In this document: piece by piece, positions 31,369-36,307 of the stretch
How positions within the stretch are numbered: the first letter of the stretch is position 1
How the letters are laid out: each line of letters opens with the position of its first letter
NCBI GenBank assembly: GCA_018398765.1
Contig: JAHBMJ010000441.1
Coordinates: 1 to 37,544 of the forward strand
Reading direction: 5' to 3'
DNA: 37,544 bases
Origin: Chromera velia
Taxonomy: Eukaryota; Sar; Chromeraceae
Translations under genes and position numbers: made by a program
The notes under the pieces: model-generated
Told to the model about the DNA's origin: nothing
Seen by the model: only the letters and a program-made list of their open reading frames with translations
Database searches by the model: none

Positions 31369-33817
31369 TGTGTGTCTGTCGGTCTGACGGACCTTCTGCA
31401 TTTTTCCTCTCGAGGAATTCCCTCTCTCTCTGCTGCGCCTCGGGGGACGAAGAAGAGGGCTGAGAAGCCGAGGAAGCGGTTCTCGAAGGAGCGGGGGTGG
31501 ACGCGGCCTCCGGAACGTCCGGTGTGCTTGCGCCTCCTCCTACAGCGCTCTGCTGCTGTGTCTGCTGCTGGCCTTTGGCTGTCTTACTTCCGATGGACTC
31601 TGCCTCTTCAAGGAAGGACGCAGACGGAACGCCCACGATCTCTTCCCTCTTGTCCCCTCCTTCAGTCTTAGTTCCCCACCCAAAAGCATTCTTAAAAGTG
31701 TCAAACTGCACACAAACATCAAGAAATGCAGACCGGTACACAGACAAAGTGCGACTGGACGGAAAAAGGAAAAGCGGAAGGTGATAAGTGCTGGACAAAG
31801 CGATCGGACGCGCGGTTAGGGAGAGAAATCGAGGGAAGAGAGAGGAGAAGAAAGATTCGACTGACGAGTCTGCCGTCTGTGTGGACTGCCAGCAAACAAA
31901 GTAACAAAAGGGAGAGGGAGCAACAAATTGCCCCTCTGCTTGGTAGCATCTTCGCTTCCCTGCTCTACAGTGTTCCTCTGCCGAGACTCAAGGTCGGTTC
32001 TGTTTTCTCTTGGCTTTCTGCTCTTCACCCGCACTGCAAGGATGGATCAATCCAATCGTATTGGCAGCTGAGCAGTCCTTCCAAGCAGCTGGGTGATGGG
32101 CTGTCGATCTGTATCGAAAGTAATCAAGGAGTGTGAGAGGTTGGTGATTCTTTCTTTCGACTCCCGCGGCAAAGCGACTTCCCAGAAAGGTTATGTACGT
32201 ACTCACGAATAGGTTCTCTTTCTCCTGCCAATGCATGTAGAGAACGAAGTTCTTTGCCAAAACAGACAAACACATGGGGTCACAGACAGCCATCCCTTCT
32301 ATACAAATGTATATGCGCGTATATGCGCGAATATACTATATACGAGAGATCGAATTTCAATATCATATATACATGCAGCCACGCGCGTGCTCCTGAAAAT
32401 TATATGTCGACCGATACGTATACGCGCTGTGTATATACTGCATGCATGCATGTTATATATATTATAGCAAATTTCATCACACTTTGCCCATTTTGTGGTG
32501 GTCCGCGCAAGCGAAAAATTGAGCACAGGCAATTGCGGGGCCACGAGCTTGACCGAGCTTGACTTGTTTCATCACATGCATGCAAATTAAACTGCATGCA
32601 TGCAATAATCAGATATACACAACTCTCCTAATCAGTGAGTTCAAAGGAATGAGTCTTCGTTCAGATGTCAAGTGGTGATTCTGCACGTTGCAAAGGCTCC
32701 ATAAGTATAAAACAGATCCTAGTGCATATAACAGAACCAAATTCCGTCAAAGTTTTTTTTGAAATAAAGAACGATGAAGATAGACAGTAGGCAGGGCTGG
32801 TTTCATGGCTGGGCAAGTTGGCGAATGTCTTCTTTCCAATATTACAGCCCTGTCCGTGACTTTGCTTATCCTGCCCTCTTGTTGAAAGAAGGGAAACGTA
32901 GAAGTAGAACAGAAGTTCTTGAAGCAATAGTTTCTGTTCCAATTCAACAGCTTGTCAGTTGGTCGCTTGAAGAGCTTGTTTGTCAGCAGCCCGTCTCTTC
33001 CTTTTCTCTTCCTTCTCCTTCTGAAGTTCCCACGCACCAAGACAAGAGGAGTCTTAGTTGTGAGCTGCGGGGGCACATCATCATGGGGAAAAAGCCTGCT
33101 GCTTCCCTCTTGCCCTTTTGCGAGCAGTGTGGACGTGTTTGGGCTTTTTTTTGGGAGGAACGGACGCAACGAAAGGGCCTGAAAAAGTTCAAAAGTGGAT
33201 ACTGGAGATCGAACCTGGAGGTTGATCACTTGGTCGATGTACTGGATAGCAACCACCCCCACCGACTATGCAAATTGGACCTAGTCTCTATTCCCCAGCC
33301 ACAGTGGCAGAGCCGATTCGACGCTATGTGCAAAGAAGCTGCAGTGTGCCGCCTAGTATGCGTGCTCTGCCATAAACGCCCGGGCCGCACAGCCTATGAA
33401 TGGTCAGCCGGAAGTACCCCCCCAAGGCTAGTTTTTGTATAGAAAATTCAAAGTGGGCAAAGTGTGATGAAATATACGGTATAATCTTCTTATCGCCTCT
33501 CCGGGTTAATACATGCATGCATGCATGCATGTATATATGCGCGCGGCTGGAAGTGAAGAAGAAATCCCCCCCCGGGGCCCCCGCGGGCCGCGGGGAGCGC
33601 GCGCGGGCAATAACAAACCTGTTTCTTCTTCACTTCCGAACGCGCGCAAAGCGCGCGAACTCACTTGTGAGGCAATTAAAAAAAACTATTTAAAAAAACA
33701 TGCATGCACGCACGAATTATTCGATCGAGATATATATATATATATGAATTAAAACCATCGATCGATCCATGCATGAATGAAAGAAACCCTCACCGTTTTT
33801 GCATTGGCAGCCAACAT
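5347..33817 (-). CDS. Giant mosaic sushi/LamG/coiled-coil protein gene, about 44 exons
   Basis: I assembled this gene by joining minus-strand frames at GT-AG sites. At all 43 junctions the codon phase of donor and acceptor agrees, and the exon lengths sum to about 11,739 nt including the gap, which divides by three (about 3,912 residues). Domains in order: Q/S/T/E-rich N-terminus (1-280), LamG-like 1 (300-490), sushi 1-7 (493-1035), LamG-like 2 (1045-1355), six-cysteine modules (1357-1510), LamG-like 3 (1695-1917), sushi-like (1918-1970), VDP/Y/WP repeats with two coiled coils (about 2000-3430), sushi-like (3450-3527), LamG-like 4 (3528-3770), half LamG and acidic tail. Sushi and LamG modules usually bind glycans or proteins outside cells, so an adhesion or matrix role is inferred. 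No signal peptide or membrane span is visible. Introns not listed separately hold only simple repeats or nothing I recognise. The gene family is not known to me. The first two exons are the weakest part. Confidence 0.85.
6109..7590 (-). CDS. Exons 41-43: LamG-like domain 4
   Basis: Exon 41 is 7341-7590, exon 42 is 6882-7039 and exon 43 is 6109-6436. Landmarks are APGWASVSYPDIVKSGEMAG, TEMFVSAFKPYPQPDGGAIM and SLYKGAEKL, then WFAYKAQNGKEAP, VDDHWQDNQDTTNTPG, FGTCFKGLVWFIATWNRQ and a helix-rich end with LSDLEDFVRATHSM and LLESLSAELKKGL. Junctions are phase 2, 1 and 2. Exon 43 begins inside a 43-bp duplication that also copies its acceptor. Its donor GTCAGT was chosen over a nearby GTAAAA and GTTTTT because only it gives the phase needed by exon 44. 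Confidence 0.78.
6411..6592. repeat. 43-bp direct duplication spanning a 3' splice site
   Basis: Bases 6411-6453 and 6550-6592 are identical. On the sense strand each copy holds GGTTGGTTGCAG followed by the first 26 bases of exon 43. The 96 bases between them are mostly a CATA repeat, with inverted ATTTACTTTC at the two ends. The gene therefore has two equal acceptors 139 bases apart. Using the upstream copy without further splicing would shift the frame, so the downstream copy (exon start 6436) is chosen. Confidence 0.85.
7808..7835. repeat. Run of 28 C next to the exon 40 donor
   Basis: An uninterrupted poly-C run; on the sense strand it is G28 starting three bases after the GT of the exon 40 donor. 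The length is likely to be misjudged by sequencing. The run could form G-quadruplexes in the transcript. Confidence 0.9.
7839..8125 (-). CDS. Exon 40: sushi-like module 9
   Basis: The exon completes a Lys codon and reads YVSSKGLAVQAMQCIYDPAK, then RLGCERMCPPWKDRF, SKLSVTCARKVSGH, GQVVCRDGHWTPLVSC. The MCPP start, central VTC and closing C-x-DGHW-x-C follow the sushi plan. It enters in phase 2 and leaves in phase 1. The donor GTA is followed on the sense strand by a run of 28 G, so the donor context is unusual. An acceptor alternative was tested; only the TGCAG at 8126-8127 gives the right phase with an open frame. Confidence 0.8.
8549..8937 (-). CDS. Exon 39: beta-rich segment after the repeats
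   Basis: The exon starts in phase 0 with ERWSEETRVLTLSDDRIEVG and has KYAIKTHLVPDPN, VPKVVTVPEGKFIPDPEQCG, PGHVYKTVIGIPA and VPVAVLEVSCRDQ. GEKYAIKTHL and GHVYKTVIGIP resemble the Y box, so this may be a diverged repeat copy. It ends in phase 2 at GTTAGT. The upstream intron is a TCTTG/TCTCT pentamer array. Confidence 0.82.
9119..9310. repeat. Pentamer array (TCTTG/TCTCT) in the intron before exon 39
   Basis: About 190 bases of TCTTG, TCCTG and TCTCT units with a higher-order pattern in which the GTCGTCTCTTCTC phrase recurs. It fills the middle of the intron between exons 38 and 39. Open frames in it are artefacts of the repeat. Confidence 0.9.
9320..10186 (-). CDS. Exon 38: repeat copy 7 with coiled coil, then beta domain
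   Basis: At 867 nt (289 codons, phase 0-0) this is the largest uninterrupted exon of the gene. It opens with the VDP box KVDPKDG and Y box GALYKAEILG, followed by a coiled coil with KLAKEVESAEAAFGKASEEL, KSGDPDRIKAAEERVKNA and LRNAKHDLAEAKVLASAI. A beta-rich part follows: QITFGPLPKGKQPKDRSEMK, ETFSIPLCPAASFNAQTRYI and PDTKYALDLAIEKVP. It ends with RIPDGFMPKPNAKSEM before GTCAGT. The coiled coil resembles exon 36 and sits at the same place relative to the Y box. Confidence 0.87.
10493..10711 (-). CDS. Exon 37: end of repeat copy 6, start of copy 7
   Basis: This phase 0-0 exon starts VSVLLNVDGALSEERVTVN, contains the WP box IDAPPKWHP and ends with SIHVDLTDDSIVRPS, which joins VKVDPKDG of exon 38 to form the VDP box of copy 7. 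It encodes 73 residues with no cysteine. The acceptor has a weaker tract than most (AATCAG). The intron upstream is a long GAGT/GTGA repeat array. Confidence 0.83.
10833..10949. repeat. GAGT tetramer array in the intron between exons 36 and 37
   Basis: A run of AGTG/GAGT units with scattered substitutions (GAAGGAGTGAGTG variants). On the sense strand it is CACT/ACTC. Confidence 0.9.
11000..11242 (-). CDS. Exon 36: coiled coil inserted in repeat copy 6
   Basis: This phase 0-0 exon encodes 81 residues with strong heptad character: LAKEMITRLTAEVDGAMD, EAEEGLARAETEMKQAVES, GDKARCKAAAHALRAARNK and DLEEAQHNLDAFL. A glycine break (SGD) in the middle suggests a helical hairpin. It shares SGDxxRxKAA with exon 38, so the two are probably duplicates. 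It lies between the Y box (exon 35) and WP box (exon 37) of the same repeat copy. Confidence 0.86.
11519..14569 (-). CDS. Exons 31-35: tandem VDP/Y/WP repeats, copies 2-6
   Basis: Exons are 14237-14569, 13318-13559, 12733-13108, 12277-12492 and 11519-11788. Each copy of about 110 residues has a VDP box, a Y box and a WP box. Copy 2: EVDPNDAEAF, GETYKCRVPG, SWEP. Copy 3: Y box GAHYEGMLMG, RWKP. Copy 4: SIDMADPEAF, GMRYEGRMPG, TWEP. Copy 5: SVDPSDETQ, GQTYEGRVRG, TWKP. Copy 6 begins EMTDSEGA, GASYVEARIPG in exon 35 and is interrupted by the coiled coil of exon 36. Cysteines are nearly absent. Boundaries are phase 0 except exon 32 to 33 (phase 2). I do not recognise the family; the pattern suggests a beta-sandwich repeat. 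Confidence 0.84.
13797..13912. repeat. TTTC array in the intron between exons 31 and 32
   Basis: Imperfect TTTC and TTTG tetramers, pyrimidine-rich on the plus strand. A (CA)n run at 13562-13588 abuts the exon 32 acceptor, so on the sense strand that acceptor reads (TG)n then CAG. Confidence 0.88.
14754..14933. repeat. Imperfect duplication around a perfect 14-bp inverted repeat
   Basis: CTGACGCACGCAAG (14809-14822) has a perfect inverted copy at 14847-14860 with a 24-base loop. On both sides lie diverged copies of a roughly 55-base segment that starts GGCTGGCTGGCTGGCGTGCA (14754 and 14874 regions). All of it is in the intron between exons 30 and 31. It could be a small foldback insertion or a replication-slippage product. 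Confidence 0.6.
15016..17085 (-). CDS. Exons 26-30: beta-rich region and repeat copy 1
   Basis: Exons are 16907-17085, 16530-16731, 15926-16129, 15558-15737 and 15016-15171. The text is beta-strand-rich with few cysteines: MVEIPDGQVPDLSRLIVLKE, NFDVSVYSAETKRSMLVLEG, VGG-free segments such as SAGQEVRLAIPVDHTTFSW, and KIPEGYAFDPSATVVVND. Exons 29 and 30 hold the first clear VDP/Y/WP copy: AIAVDPLSD, STTDYTASIPL, then LEDAPSNWEP. All junctions are phase 0 except exon 26 to 27 (phase 2). No known domain is recognised. KIPEGYAF resembles RIPDGFMP of exon 38, so these exons may share a fold with it. Confidence 0.82.
17337..17803 (-). CDS. Exon 25: degenerate sushi-like module and first beta-rich segment
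   Basis: The first third has four cysteines in FCPIPMGKKTC, VLCGG and MKCQDGMW, resembling a shortened sushi module with its C-terminal G-x-W. The rest is beta-rich: INFSLKGDGASGKLALHV, PFTLTDEDMTKQQV, LVSFAADAHALSVES and GMAYTAKVKLFPQ. The last of these resembles the Y box of the repeats further on. It enters in phase 1 and leaves in phase 0, so it sits at the border between the phase-1 sushi part and the phase-0 repeat part of the gene. Confidence 0.8.
18121..19670 (-). CDS. Exons 21-24: LamG-like domain 3
   Basis: Exon 21 is 19550-19670, exon 22 is 19089-19179, exon 23 is 18351-18769 and exon 24 is 18121-18157 (37 nt). Landmarks are SGMSFDQEKSAYMFSKG, GGFSVIAFVKPKAGAS, LFLALAAVGGLNQAS, LWFGNRKKCDSG, VWQMVAVSVEPADDGKRKAV, SLVLGSTEQDGAFRGHVGAV and a closing helix MNLSQVLWDLMQKKF made by the 37-nt exon. 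Phases are 2, 0, 1, 0 and 1 across the block and all agree. The exon 22 donor is the first unit of a GTCA tandem repeat. Confidence 0.82.
19903..20704 (-). CDS. Exon 20: DCGG motif, second six-cysteine module, gap inside
   Basis: The exon opens with CDDGVQNGDETGLDCGGSC and CAPC, a motif seen in many extracellular multidomain proteins. A second Cys module follows, ending EQCQHTCDTC, the same C-x3-C-x2-C close as exon 19. Next is a region with LEFLEYLQSRLPGGYNG and VWISLVETELIKAEM that I do not recognise. After EHLGSLDQGEITSSP the sequence enters a G-rich stretch (sense strand) broken by 74 unknown bases at 19971-20044. The frame on the far side (SELVDLGVGGLRDS) gives the right phase for exon 21 if the gap length is right. 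The exon starts in phase 1 and ends in phase 2 at GTAAAC. Confidence 0.72.
19971..20044. other. Assembly gap of 74 unknown bases in exon 20
   Basis: The gap is flanked by 14 C on the left and about 9 C on the right, so it replaces a poly-C (poly-G on the sense strand) stretch that stopped sequencing. The coding frame meets the next exon in the right phase only if the gap size is right modulo three. Residues here cannot be known. Confidence 0.95.
21090..21302 (-). CDS. Exon 19: six-cysteine (ShKT-like) module 1
   Basis: This phase 1-1 exon encodes about 71 residues with six cysteines: YHC, LSC, VGC, then VCKKACNNC at the end. The terminal C-x3-C-x2-C pattern is that of ShKT-type modules found in many secreted protist and animal proteins. 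It joins directly to CDDGVQNGDETG in exon 20. The first half is alanine- and glutamate-rich. Identity as ShKT is a pattern call; another disulfide module with the same ending is possible. Confidence 0.78.
22046..23528 (-). CDS. Exons 16-18: LamG-like domain 2
   Basis: Exon 16 is 23291-23528, exon 17 is 22550-22996 and exon 18 is 22046-22241. Landmarks are KAMSFKGTEEERTVLTSS (first strand with an F-x-G turn), GVTVFVAFEPSE, ALLHFGNFESFGGGGFNLGV, FGVWQSTDQESYLIGMV, SAIMVLGVLVDVDGTLSIRK, and LFAGKLRLLAIWNSKLDD with the closing helix. The length is about 300 residues, larger than a minimal LamG domain because of an acidic insertion in exon 17 (ATAETETAEFDSESGG). Internal junctions are phase 0 and the exit is phase 1. 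The exon 18 donor lies in a GTTG repeat. Confidence 0.82.
23847..24135 (-). CDS. Exon 15: sushi module 7 and linker
   Basis: The exon starts in phase 1 with TCPTPEEANGRFY, then GDSVSVCCFGKSKP, FSTCTGGAF and PPLPSCEE, the spacing of a sushi module with one extra cysteine (CC). An acidic linker follows, then PRWMQEESLGWWLADDR, which leads into LamG-like domain 2. It ends in phase 2 at GTACGT, and the next exon begins with the single base that completes an Arg codon. Confidence 0.83.
24558..26612 (-). CDS. Exons 11-14: sushi modules 3-6, one exon each
   Basis: Exons are 26406-26612, 25779-25988, 25266-25607 and 24558-24785. Each carries one sushi-like module: CIIPERLWDG to IRC; PCGDVMPRET with GTVATFRCPHGYHLNG to AIC; LRCTDVNGFD with GTQITSECIDGYKM to EIC; and GCPVPEIGNGKLK with GDQMQVECDKGYAP to PEC. 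All four exons begin and end in phase 1, the symmetric class that can be shuffled without frame change. Module 5 is longer than usual (about 110 residues) and has the N-glycosylation motifs NFT and NET, which suits an extracellular location. Confidence 0.88.
25041..25250. repeat. CA, then GA/GACA compound microsatellite
   Basis: (CA)n with CGCA variants, then (GA)n and AGAGAAAG units, in the intron between exons 13 and 14. On the sense strand it is pyrimidine-rich, then (TG)n. Confidence 0.9.
26892..28039 (-). CDS. Exons 8-10: sushi modules 1 and 2
   Basis: Exon 8 is 27911-28039, exon 9 is 27169-27424 and exon 10 is 26892-26941 (50 nt). Module 1 runs from NCGAMTKPENGEM through GATITFHCNTGYVW to a C-terminal W and PPAC. 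Module 2 runs from PCEIPEYDSSKLD through GKSIIFSCKNP to CDGMTGKFVGEIPSC. This is the four-cysteine, G-x-W/F sushi plan of complement-control repeats. Both modules are split by an internal intron (phase 1 and phase 2 respectively), unlike the next four. The exon 9 donor sits in a GTGG repeat and its acceptor follows a (TC)n(TG)n run. Confidence 0.85.
27427..27900. repeat. Compound microsatellites in the intron between exons 8 and 9
   Basis: (CA)n(GA)n at 27427-27478 lies against the exon 9 acceptor; (GA)n then (GAAA)n fill 27755-27890. Bases between about 27480 and 27750 show nothing recognisable. Confidence 0.9.
28103..28300. repeat. TG-rich minisatellite in the intron between exons 7 and 8
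   Basis: GT dinucleotide runs with an inserted phrase GCGCGTGTAAGTGTGTCCAT that occurs twice (about 28133 and 28208), showing segmental duplication inside the array. Confidence 0.85.
28480..29897 (-). CDS. Exons 5-7: LamG-like domain 1
   Basis: Exon 5 is 29829-29897, exon 6 is 29174-29395 and exon 7 is 28480-28832. The joined text has the course of a LamG/concanavalin-A-like domain: GVLFDGAAHLVGQ (first strand), GEWTLFMSVTPRTKMGIFGN (second and third strands), then WTFVMEAGQLKLYQGTEE, MVAGVNKEGCFVGFVHDLVI and YNRAVTPQEVLSL, the usual closing strand and helix. Junctions inside the domain are phase 2 and the exit to the sushi exons is phase 1. A 24-bp minisatellite starts a few bases past the exon 6 donor. 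LamG_3-type domains bind glycans or matrix proteins. The domain call is from pattern only. Confidence 0.8.
29080..29170. repeat. 24-bp minisatellite at the exon 6 donor
   Basis: Nearly four copies of a 24-bp unit beginning TCTGTCTAAGTG, alternating A and T at the next position, so the higher-order period is 48. The last copy ends a few bases from the donor of exon 6 (29174). Confidence 0.88.
30288..30400. repeat. CAGA array in the intron between exons 4 and 5
   Basis: Two blocks of CAGA/GACA tetramers separated by about 20 bases, followed by a GACT tandem that forms the exon 4 donor. The rest of this 522-base intron shows nothing recognisable. Confidence 0.9.
30420..32251 (-). CDS. Exons 2-4: low-complexity N-terminal region
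   Basis: Exon 2 is 32207-32251 (or from 32224, or from an ATG at 32293), exon 3 is 31393-31705 and exon 4 is 30420-30870. Exon 3 has Q-rich (GQQQTQQQSA) and S/P-rich stretches. Exon 4 has a T/E-rich stretch (TTEETTTTTTEGEG) and then a folded-looking part with GFCWSGKYCELKF and LAFEGRHDGKVVQAW. Junction phases are 0 into exon 3, 1 into exon 4 and 2 out of it. Donors are GTGAGT, GTCCGT and GTCAGT. The acidic and serine-rich linkers look disordered. No signal peptide is seen, which is odd before sushi domains. Exons 3 and 4 are well supported; the 5' edge of exon 2 is not. Confidence 0.7.
32471..33473 (+). mobile_element. 1.0 kb element with 25-bp terminal inverted repeats
   Basis: The left end (32471-32495) and the reverse complement of the right end (33449-33473) match at 24 of 25 bases, with the shared core CATCACACTTTGCCCA. 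The two ends enclose one long frame (32774-33442) that finishes just inside the right end. Outside these repeats both flanks carry similar TATATA and CATGCATG stretches in opposite order, so the true inverted repeat may be longer and imperfect (about 32420 to 33545). No target-site duplication was found. The element is in intron 1 of the large gene. No transposase is recognised. Confidence 0.55.
32774..33442 (+). CDS. HNH-nuclease-like open frame inside a TIR element
   Basis: This 222-residue frame ends with TAG only six bases before the right terminal repeat. Its C-terminal half has the spaced pattern of an HNH endonuclease: CEQCG (zinc-binding pair), LEVDHLVDV (the D-H of the first catalytic turn) and LVCVLCHKRPGRT (second C-x2-C-H). 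HNH families cut DNA and occur in homing endonucleases, group II introns and repair enzymes. The N-terminal half is not recognised. It lies antisense inside intron 1 of the large gene. A minus-strand frame over the same DNA (32747-33262) has no motif. It may be a chance or decayed frame; codon evidence is lacking. Confidence 0.45.
   Translation: MKIDSRQGWFHGWASWRMSSFQYYSPVRDFAYPALLLKEGKRRSRTEVLEAIVSVPIQQLVSWSLEELVCQQPVSSFSLPSPSEVPTHQDKRSLSCELRGHIIMGKKPAASLLPFCEQCGRVWAFFWEERTQRKGLKKFKSGYWRSNLEVDHLVDVLDSNHPHRLCKLDLVSIPQPQWQSRFDAMCKEAAVCRLVCVLCHKRPGRTAYEWSAGSTPPRLVFV
33539..33647. repeat. Foldback with GC-rich loop
   Basis: Two 26-base arms (33539-33564 and 33622-33647) are inverted copies with three mismatches; the core is GGAAGTGAAGAAGAAA. 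The 57-base loop is extremely GC-rich with nested CCGCGG and GCGCGCGC palindromes, in sharp contrast to the AT-rich surroundings. It lies just outside the right end of the TIR element and could be a small independent foldback element or part of a longer element end. Confidence 0.6.
33794..33817 (-). CDS. Exon 1 (start codon) of the giant gene
   Basis: ATG at 33817 opens an eight-codon exon (MLAANAKT) that ends in phase 0 before GTGAGG. It lies just downstream of a TATA box. The next exon also begins in phase 0, so the join is allowed, but no protein similarity supports it. A CTGCAG just upstream (exon start 33829) means this could instead be an internal exon of a longer transcript. The other possible start is an ATG at 32293, in the frame of exon 2. 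Confidence 0.4.
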
Positions 33818-33894
33818 CTTTCTCTCTTTCTGCAGGGCAGAGAGGAACAGAAAAAAAGTACCCCACTCCCAACTTCTTGATGCAGCACTTGTTC

Positions 33895-33904
33895 CTTTTA
33901 TATA
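33895..33904 (-). promoter_or_regulatory. TATA box of the large minus-strand gene
   Basis: The minus strand reads TATATAAAAG here, a full TATA-box match, about 78 bases upstream of the ATG at 33817. A start site about 30 bases downstream would leave a 5' leader of roughly 50 bases. The match could be chance in AT-rich DNA, but its spacing to an ATG followed by a GTGAGG donor favours a real promoter. Confidence 0.45.
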
Positions 33905-34125
33905 CTTCCGAATGATTCTTCGGCTGTCTCGGCAGAATTGAGTTTCAATCTCTCAAACATCTTCCATTTTTGACTGAATGGACATCCGCGCACTCAGTCG
34001 AGCTTTAGTATCTAACTGTTGGGTGTACAAGCAACTACATTTTTCTAAATTTGATGGCCCTTTTTTCAACTCACGCACGTCGGTAGAACAAAGGAACAGA
34101 GACAACCAAACGGAAGTAAGTCGGG

Positions 34126-35658
34126 ATGCTCTTTTCCGTTGAGAACGAGGAGACAAAAGTTGCAGAGTCCAACGATTCCCCGAGTCCTGAGGGGGAAAAA
34201 GGGGCAGCTGAAGGACCCACTCACCCTGATTCCCCCCCCCCTGAGAGAGAAGAGGGCTCTCCAGGCCCCTCAAGACCTTTTTCAACCGAGGCGCATCTGC
34301 CTGGCGAATCGAAAGATGTCGCAACCCCCTCCTCCTCTTCCCTCCACAAACAGGCCGTTCCCTGTCCTACACACCCAAGAGAGTCAGAACAAGAGTCTCC
34401 TCAGCCCATCGGTACAGAGGAAACCCCAAGAGACTCACACACAGACGCACGTCACACTATCCAGCAACCCACCCCCTGCATGTCAGATCCCTCCACACTG
34501 CACCGCACTCTACGATGCTTCACAACCGGTCTACCCAGCGCCGGAGTCCTGGGTCATATCCAAGCACCCGTGCTCAATCAGCCAAAGGACTTTCCACTTC
34601 AAACCTCCACGACAGACCGCGGCACGCACGCGGGCCCGAAGACCTCCCGAAATGGGCCTCTACTCCAGCAGCAGCAGCAGAGACCCCGGGACCTTCCGGC
34701 CTGCATCGTGCACCTCTCACTGACTGAAGAAGGCGAAGGACAGTCTTTCACGTCCCTCACTGCTCGGCCTGCGTCTGCCCATTGTGCACGCCGACGGTTT
34801 CGCTCTTCTCCCCCCAGGCATGGGCGGGGGTGGGGGAAGGGGAGTGTTCTAGAGGGTCTGAGAAGGCCGCGGCACTTCGCGTCCCTCTCGGGTTGCAGGC
34901 CCTTGTCTGCTGAGACGCAATCACGTCGAGACTCCCAGAGGGTCCCAAGCAGGCCGCACAGTGCGGTCACAAGGCTGCCGCCCTTCTCGAGGCCCCACAC
35001 TCCCTTGGCAGACGGTTCACCCTCCTCGGATCATTTTCTCCGCCGGAGAGAGAGACTGATGGGCCCAGACGGTCGCGTGCTGTCGCTTCAGGAACGCGCG
35101 AAAGAGAGGCAAAGGAGGAGAATTGAGGCCGAGAGAGAAAGAGAAGAAGAAAGAGGGCGGGAGAAAGAAAGAGAGCTGGAAGCAGAAGCAGAGGCGGCAG
35201 CGGAACGTGAGAGAGAGAGGCGAAAAGCGGAGTTATCAGCCTCCCGCCCGGACCCCCACTGTCTTCATGAGCACCGCCGTATAGCGTTGGAGTTCCTCTC
35301 AGACAGAGTCAGAGCTCTCAGCGACACCCTGGTGGAGGAGCAGCAGGCGAGGCTGAGGGCAGAGGCGGAAGCAGAGGCCGTGGGGGTTCTCAACCAGGTC
35401 GGTCGATTGCTCGGAGGGTTTTTGAGCTAGTACAAATTAAGTGGAGGGTTCAGAGAGCAAGTTTGCTGCAGGCGGTTCTGACATCGTGCATCTCGCTGAT
35501 GATGTCTCTGCGCACACAAACCAGTCAGAAAGTGGGAAATTGTTTCAGTAACTGTGATTCGCAATCAGAGATGACACACACACAATCACCCACTCACCCC
35601 CCCCAACACACACACACACACACACAGAGAGAGAGAAAGAGTGAGTGAGGAAGAGTCT

Positions 35659-35698
<40 letters not shown>

Positions 35699-36263
35699 CC
35701 AAGAACCTGTCTCACTTCCCGCCTCCCTGCAGACTCTTCGAGCAACACTTTCGAGGGGCGAGACGGATGTGGAGAGAAGGTCAGGACTGGCGAAACAAGG
35801 AGGGAGGGAGAGAACTGAAAAGTCAATCGGCCAAGAGATCGAAGAGAATAAGGGGGAAAGCAGCTTCGACAAGTTGAGAAGCGGCCAGTAGATTTAAGTC
35901 GCAACAGTGCAGGAAGGAAGGAAGGAAGGAAGACTTTGGCCTCATGCACCTCTTTCGTTTCTTTCTTCCTCTCCATCCCTCCCTGTCTGTTGATCCCGGC
36001 CAGTGTCTGCACGTCTGTATGATCATGTGAATCTTTTGGGTCTTTTCTTTGGTGGCCGTACGGAGAAATCACAGAGCGGGCCCCTGCTTCGCGAGAGCTT
36101 TCCTGGTTAAAAAAATGCTTCGTCTATCTATGCTGGTCTCTTTGTTTCTTACCATTATTTTTACTTCCCTTCAGTGCTTCATTTATTCATCCCTTCGATC
36201 GTTCAGTGTCTCATTGATTCCACGTCCTTCACCGCTTTCCTGATTGCTCTCTCTCTCTCTCTN

Positions 36264-36307
<44 letters not shown>

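Noticed and set aside
32747-33262. Minus-strand frame of 171 residues over the TIR element
   Set aside because: Overlaps the HNH-like frame in antisense, has no recognisable motif, and does not fit the splice phases of the large gene.
32471-33473. Inverted ends considered as part of a retroelement
   Set aside because: Ends are inverted, not direct; no reverse transcriptase, integrase or capsid text was seen.
5347-33817. Splitting the minus-strand exons into several separate genes
   Set aside because: No internal stop, poly(A) signal or start fits between exons; phases match at every junction and domains continue across them.
33953-34324. Minus-strand frame of 123 residues upstream of exon 1
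   Set aside because: Lies mostly antisense to exon 1 of the plus-strand gene and across the shared promoter; no acceptor or donor of the usual type bounds it.
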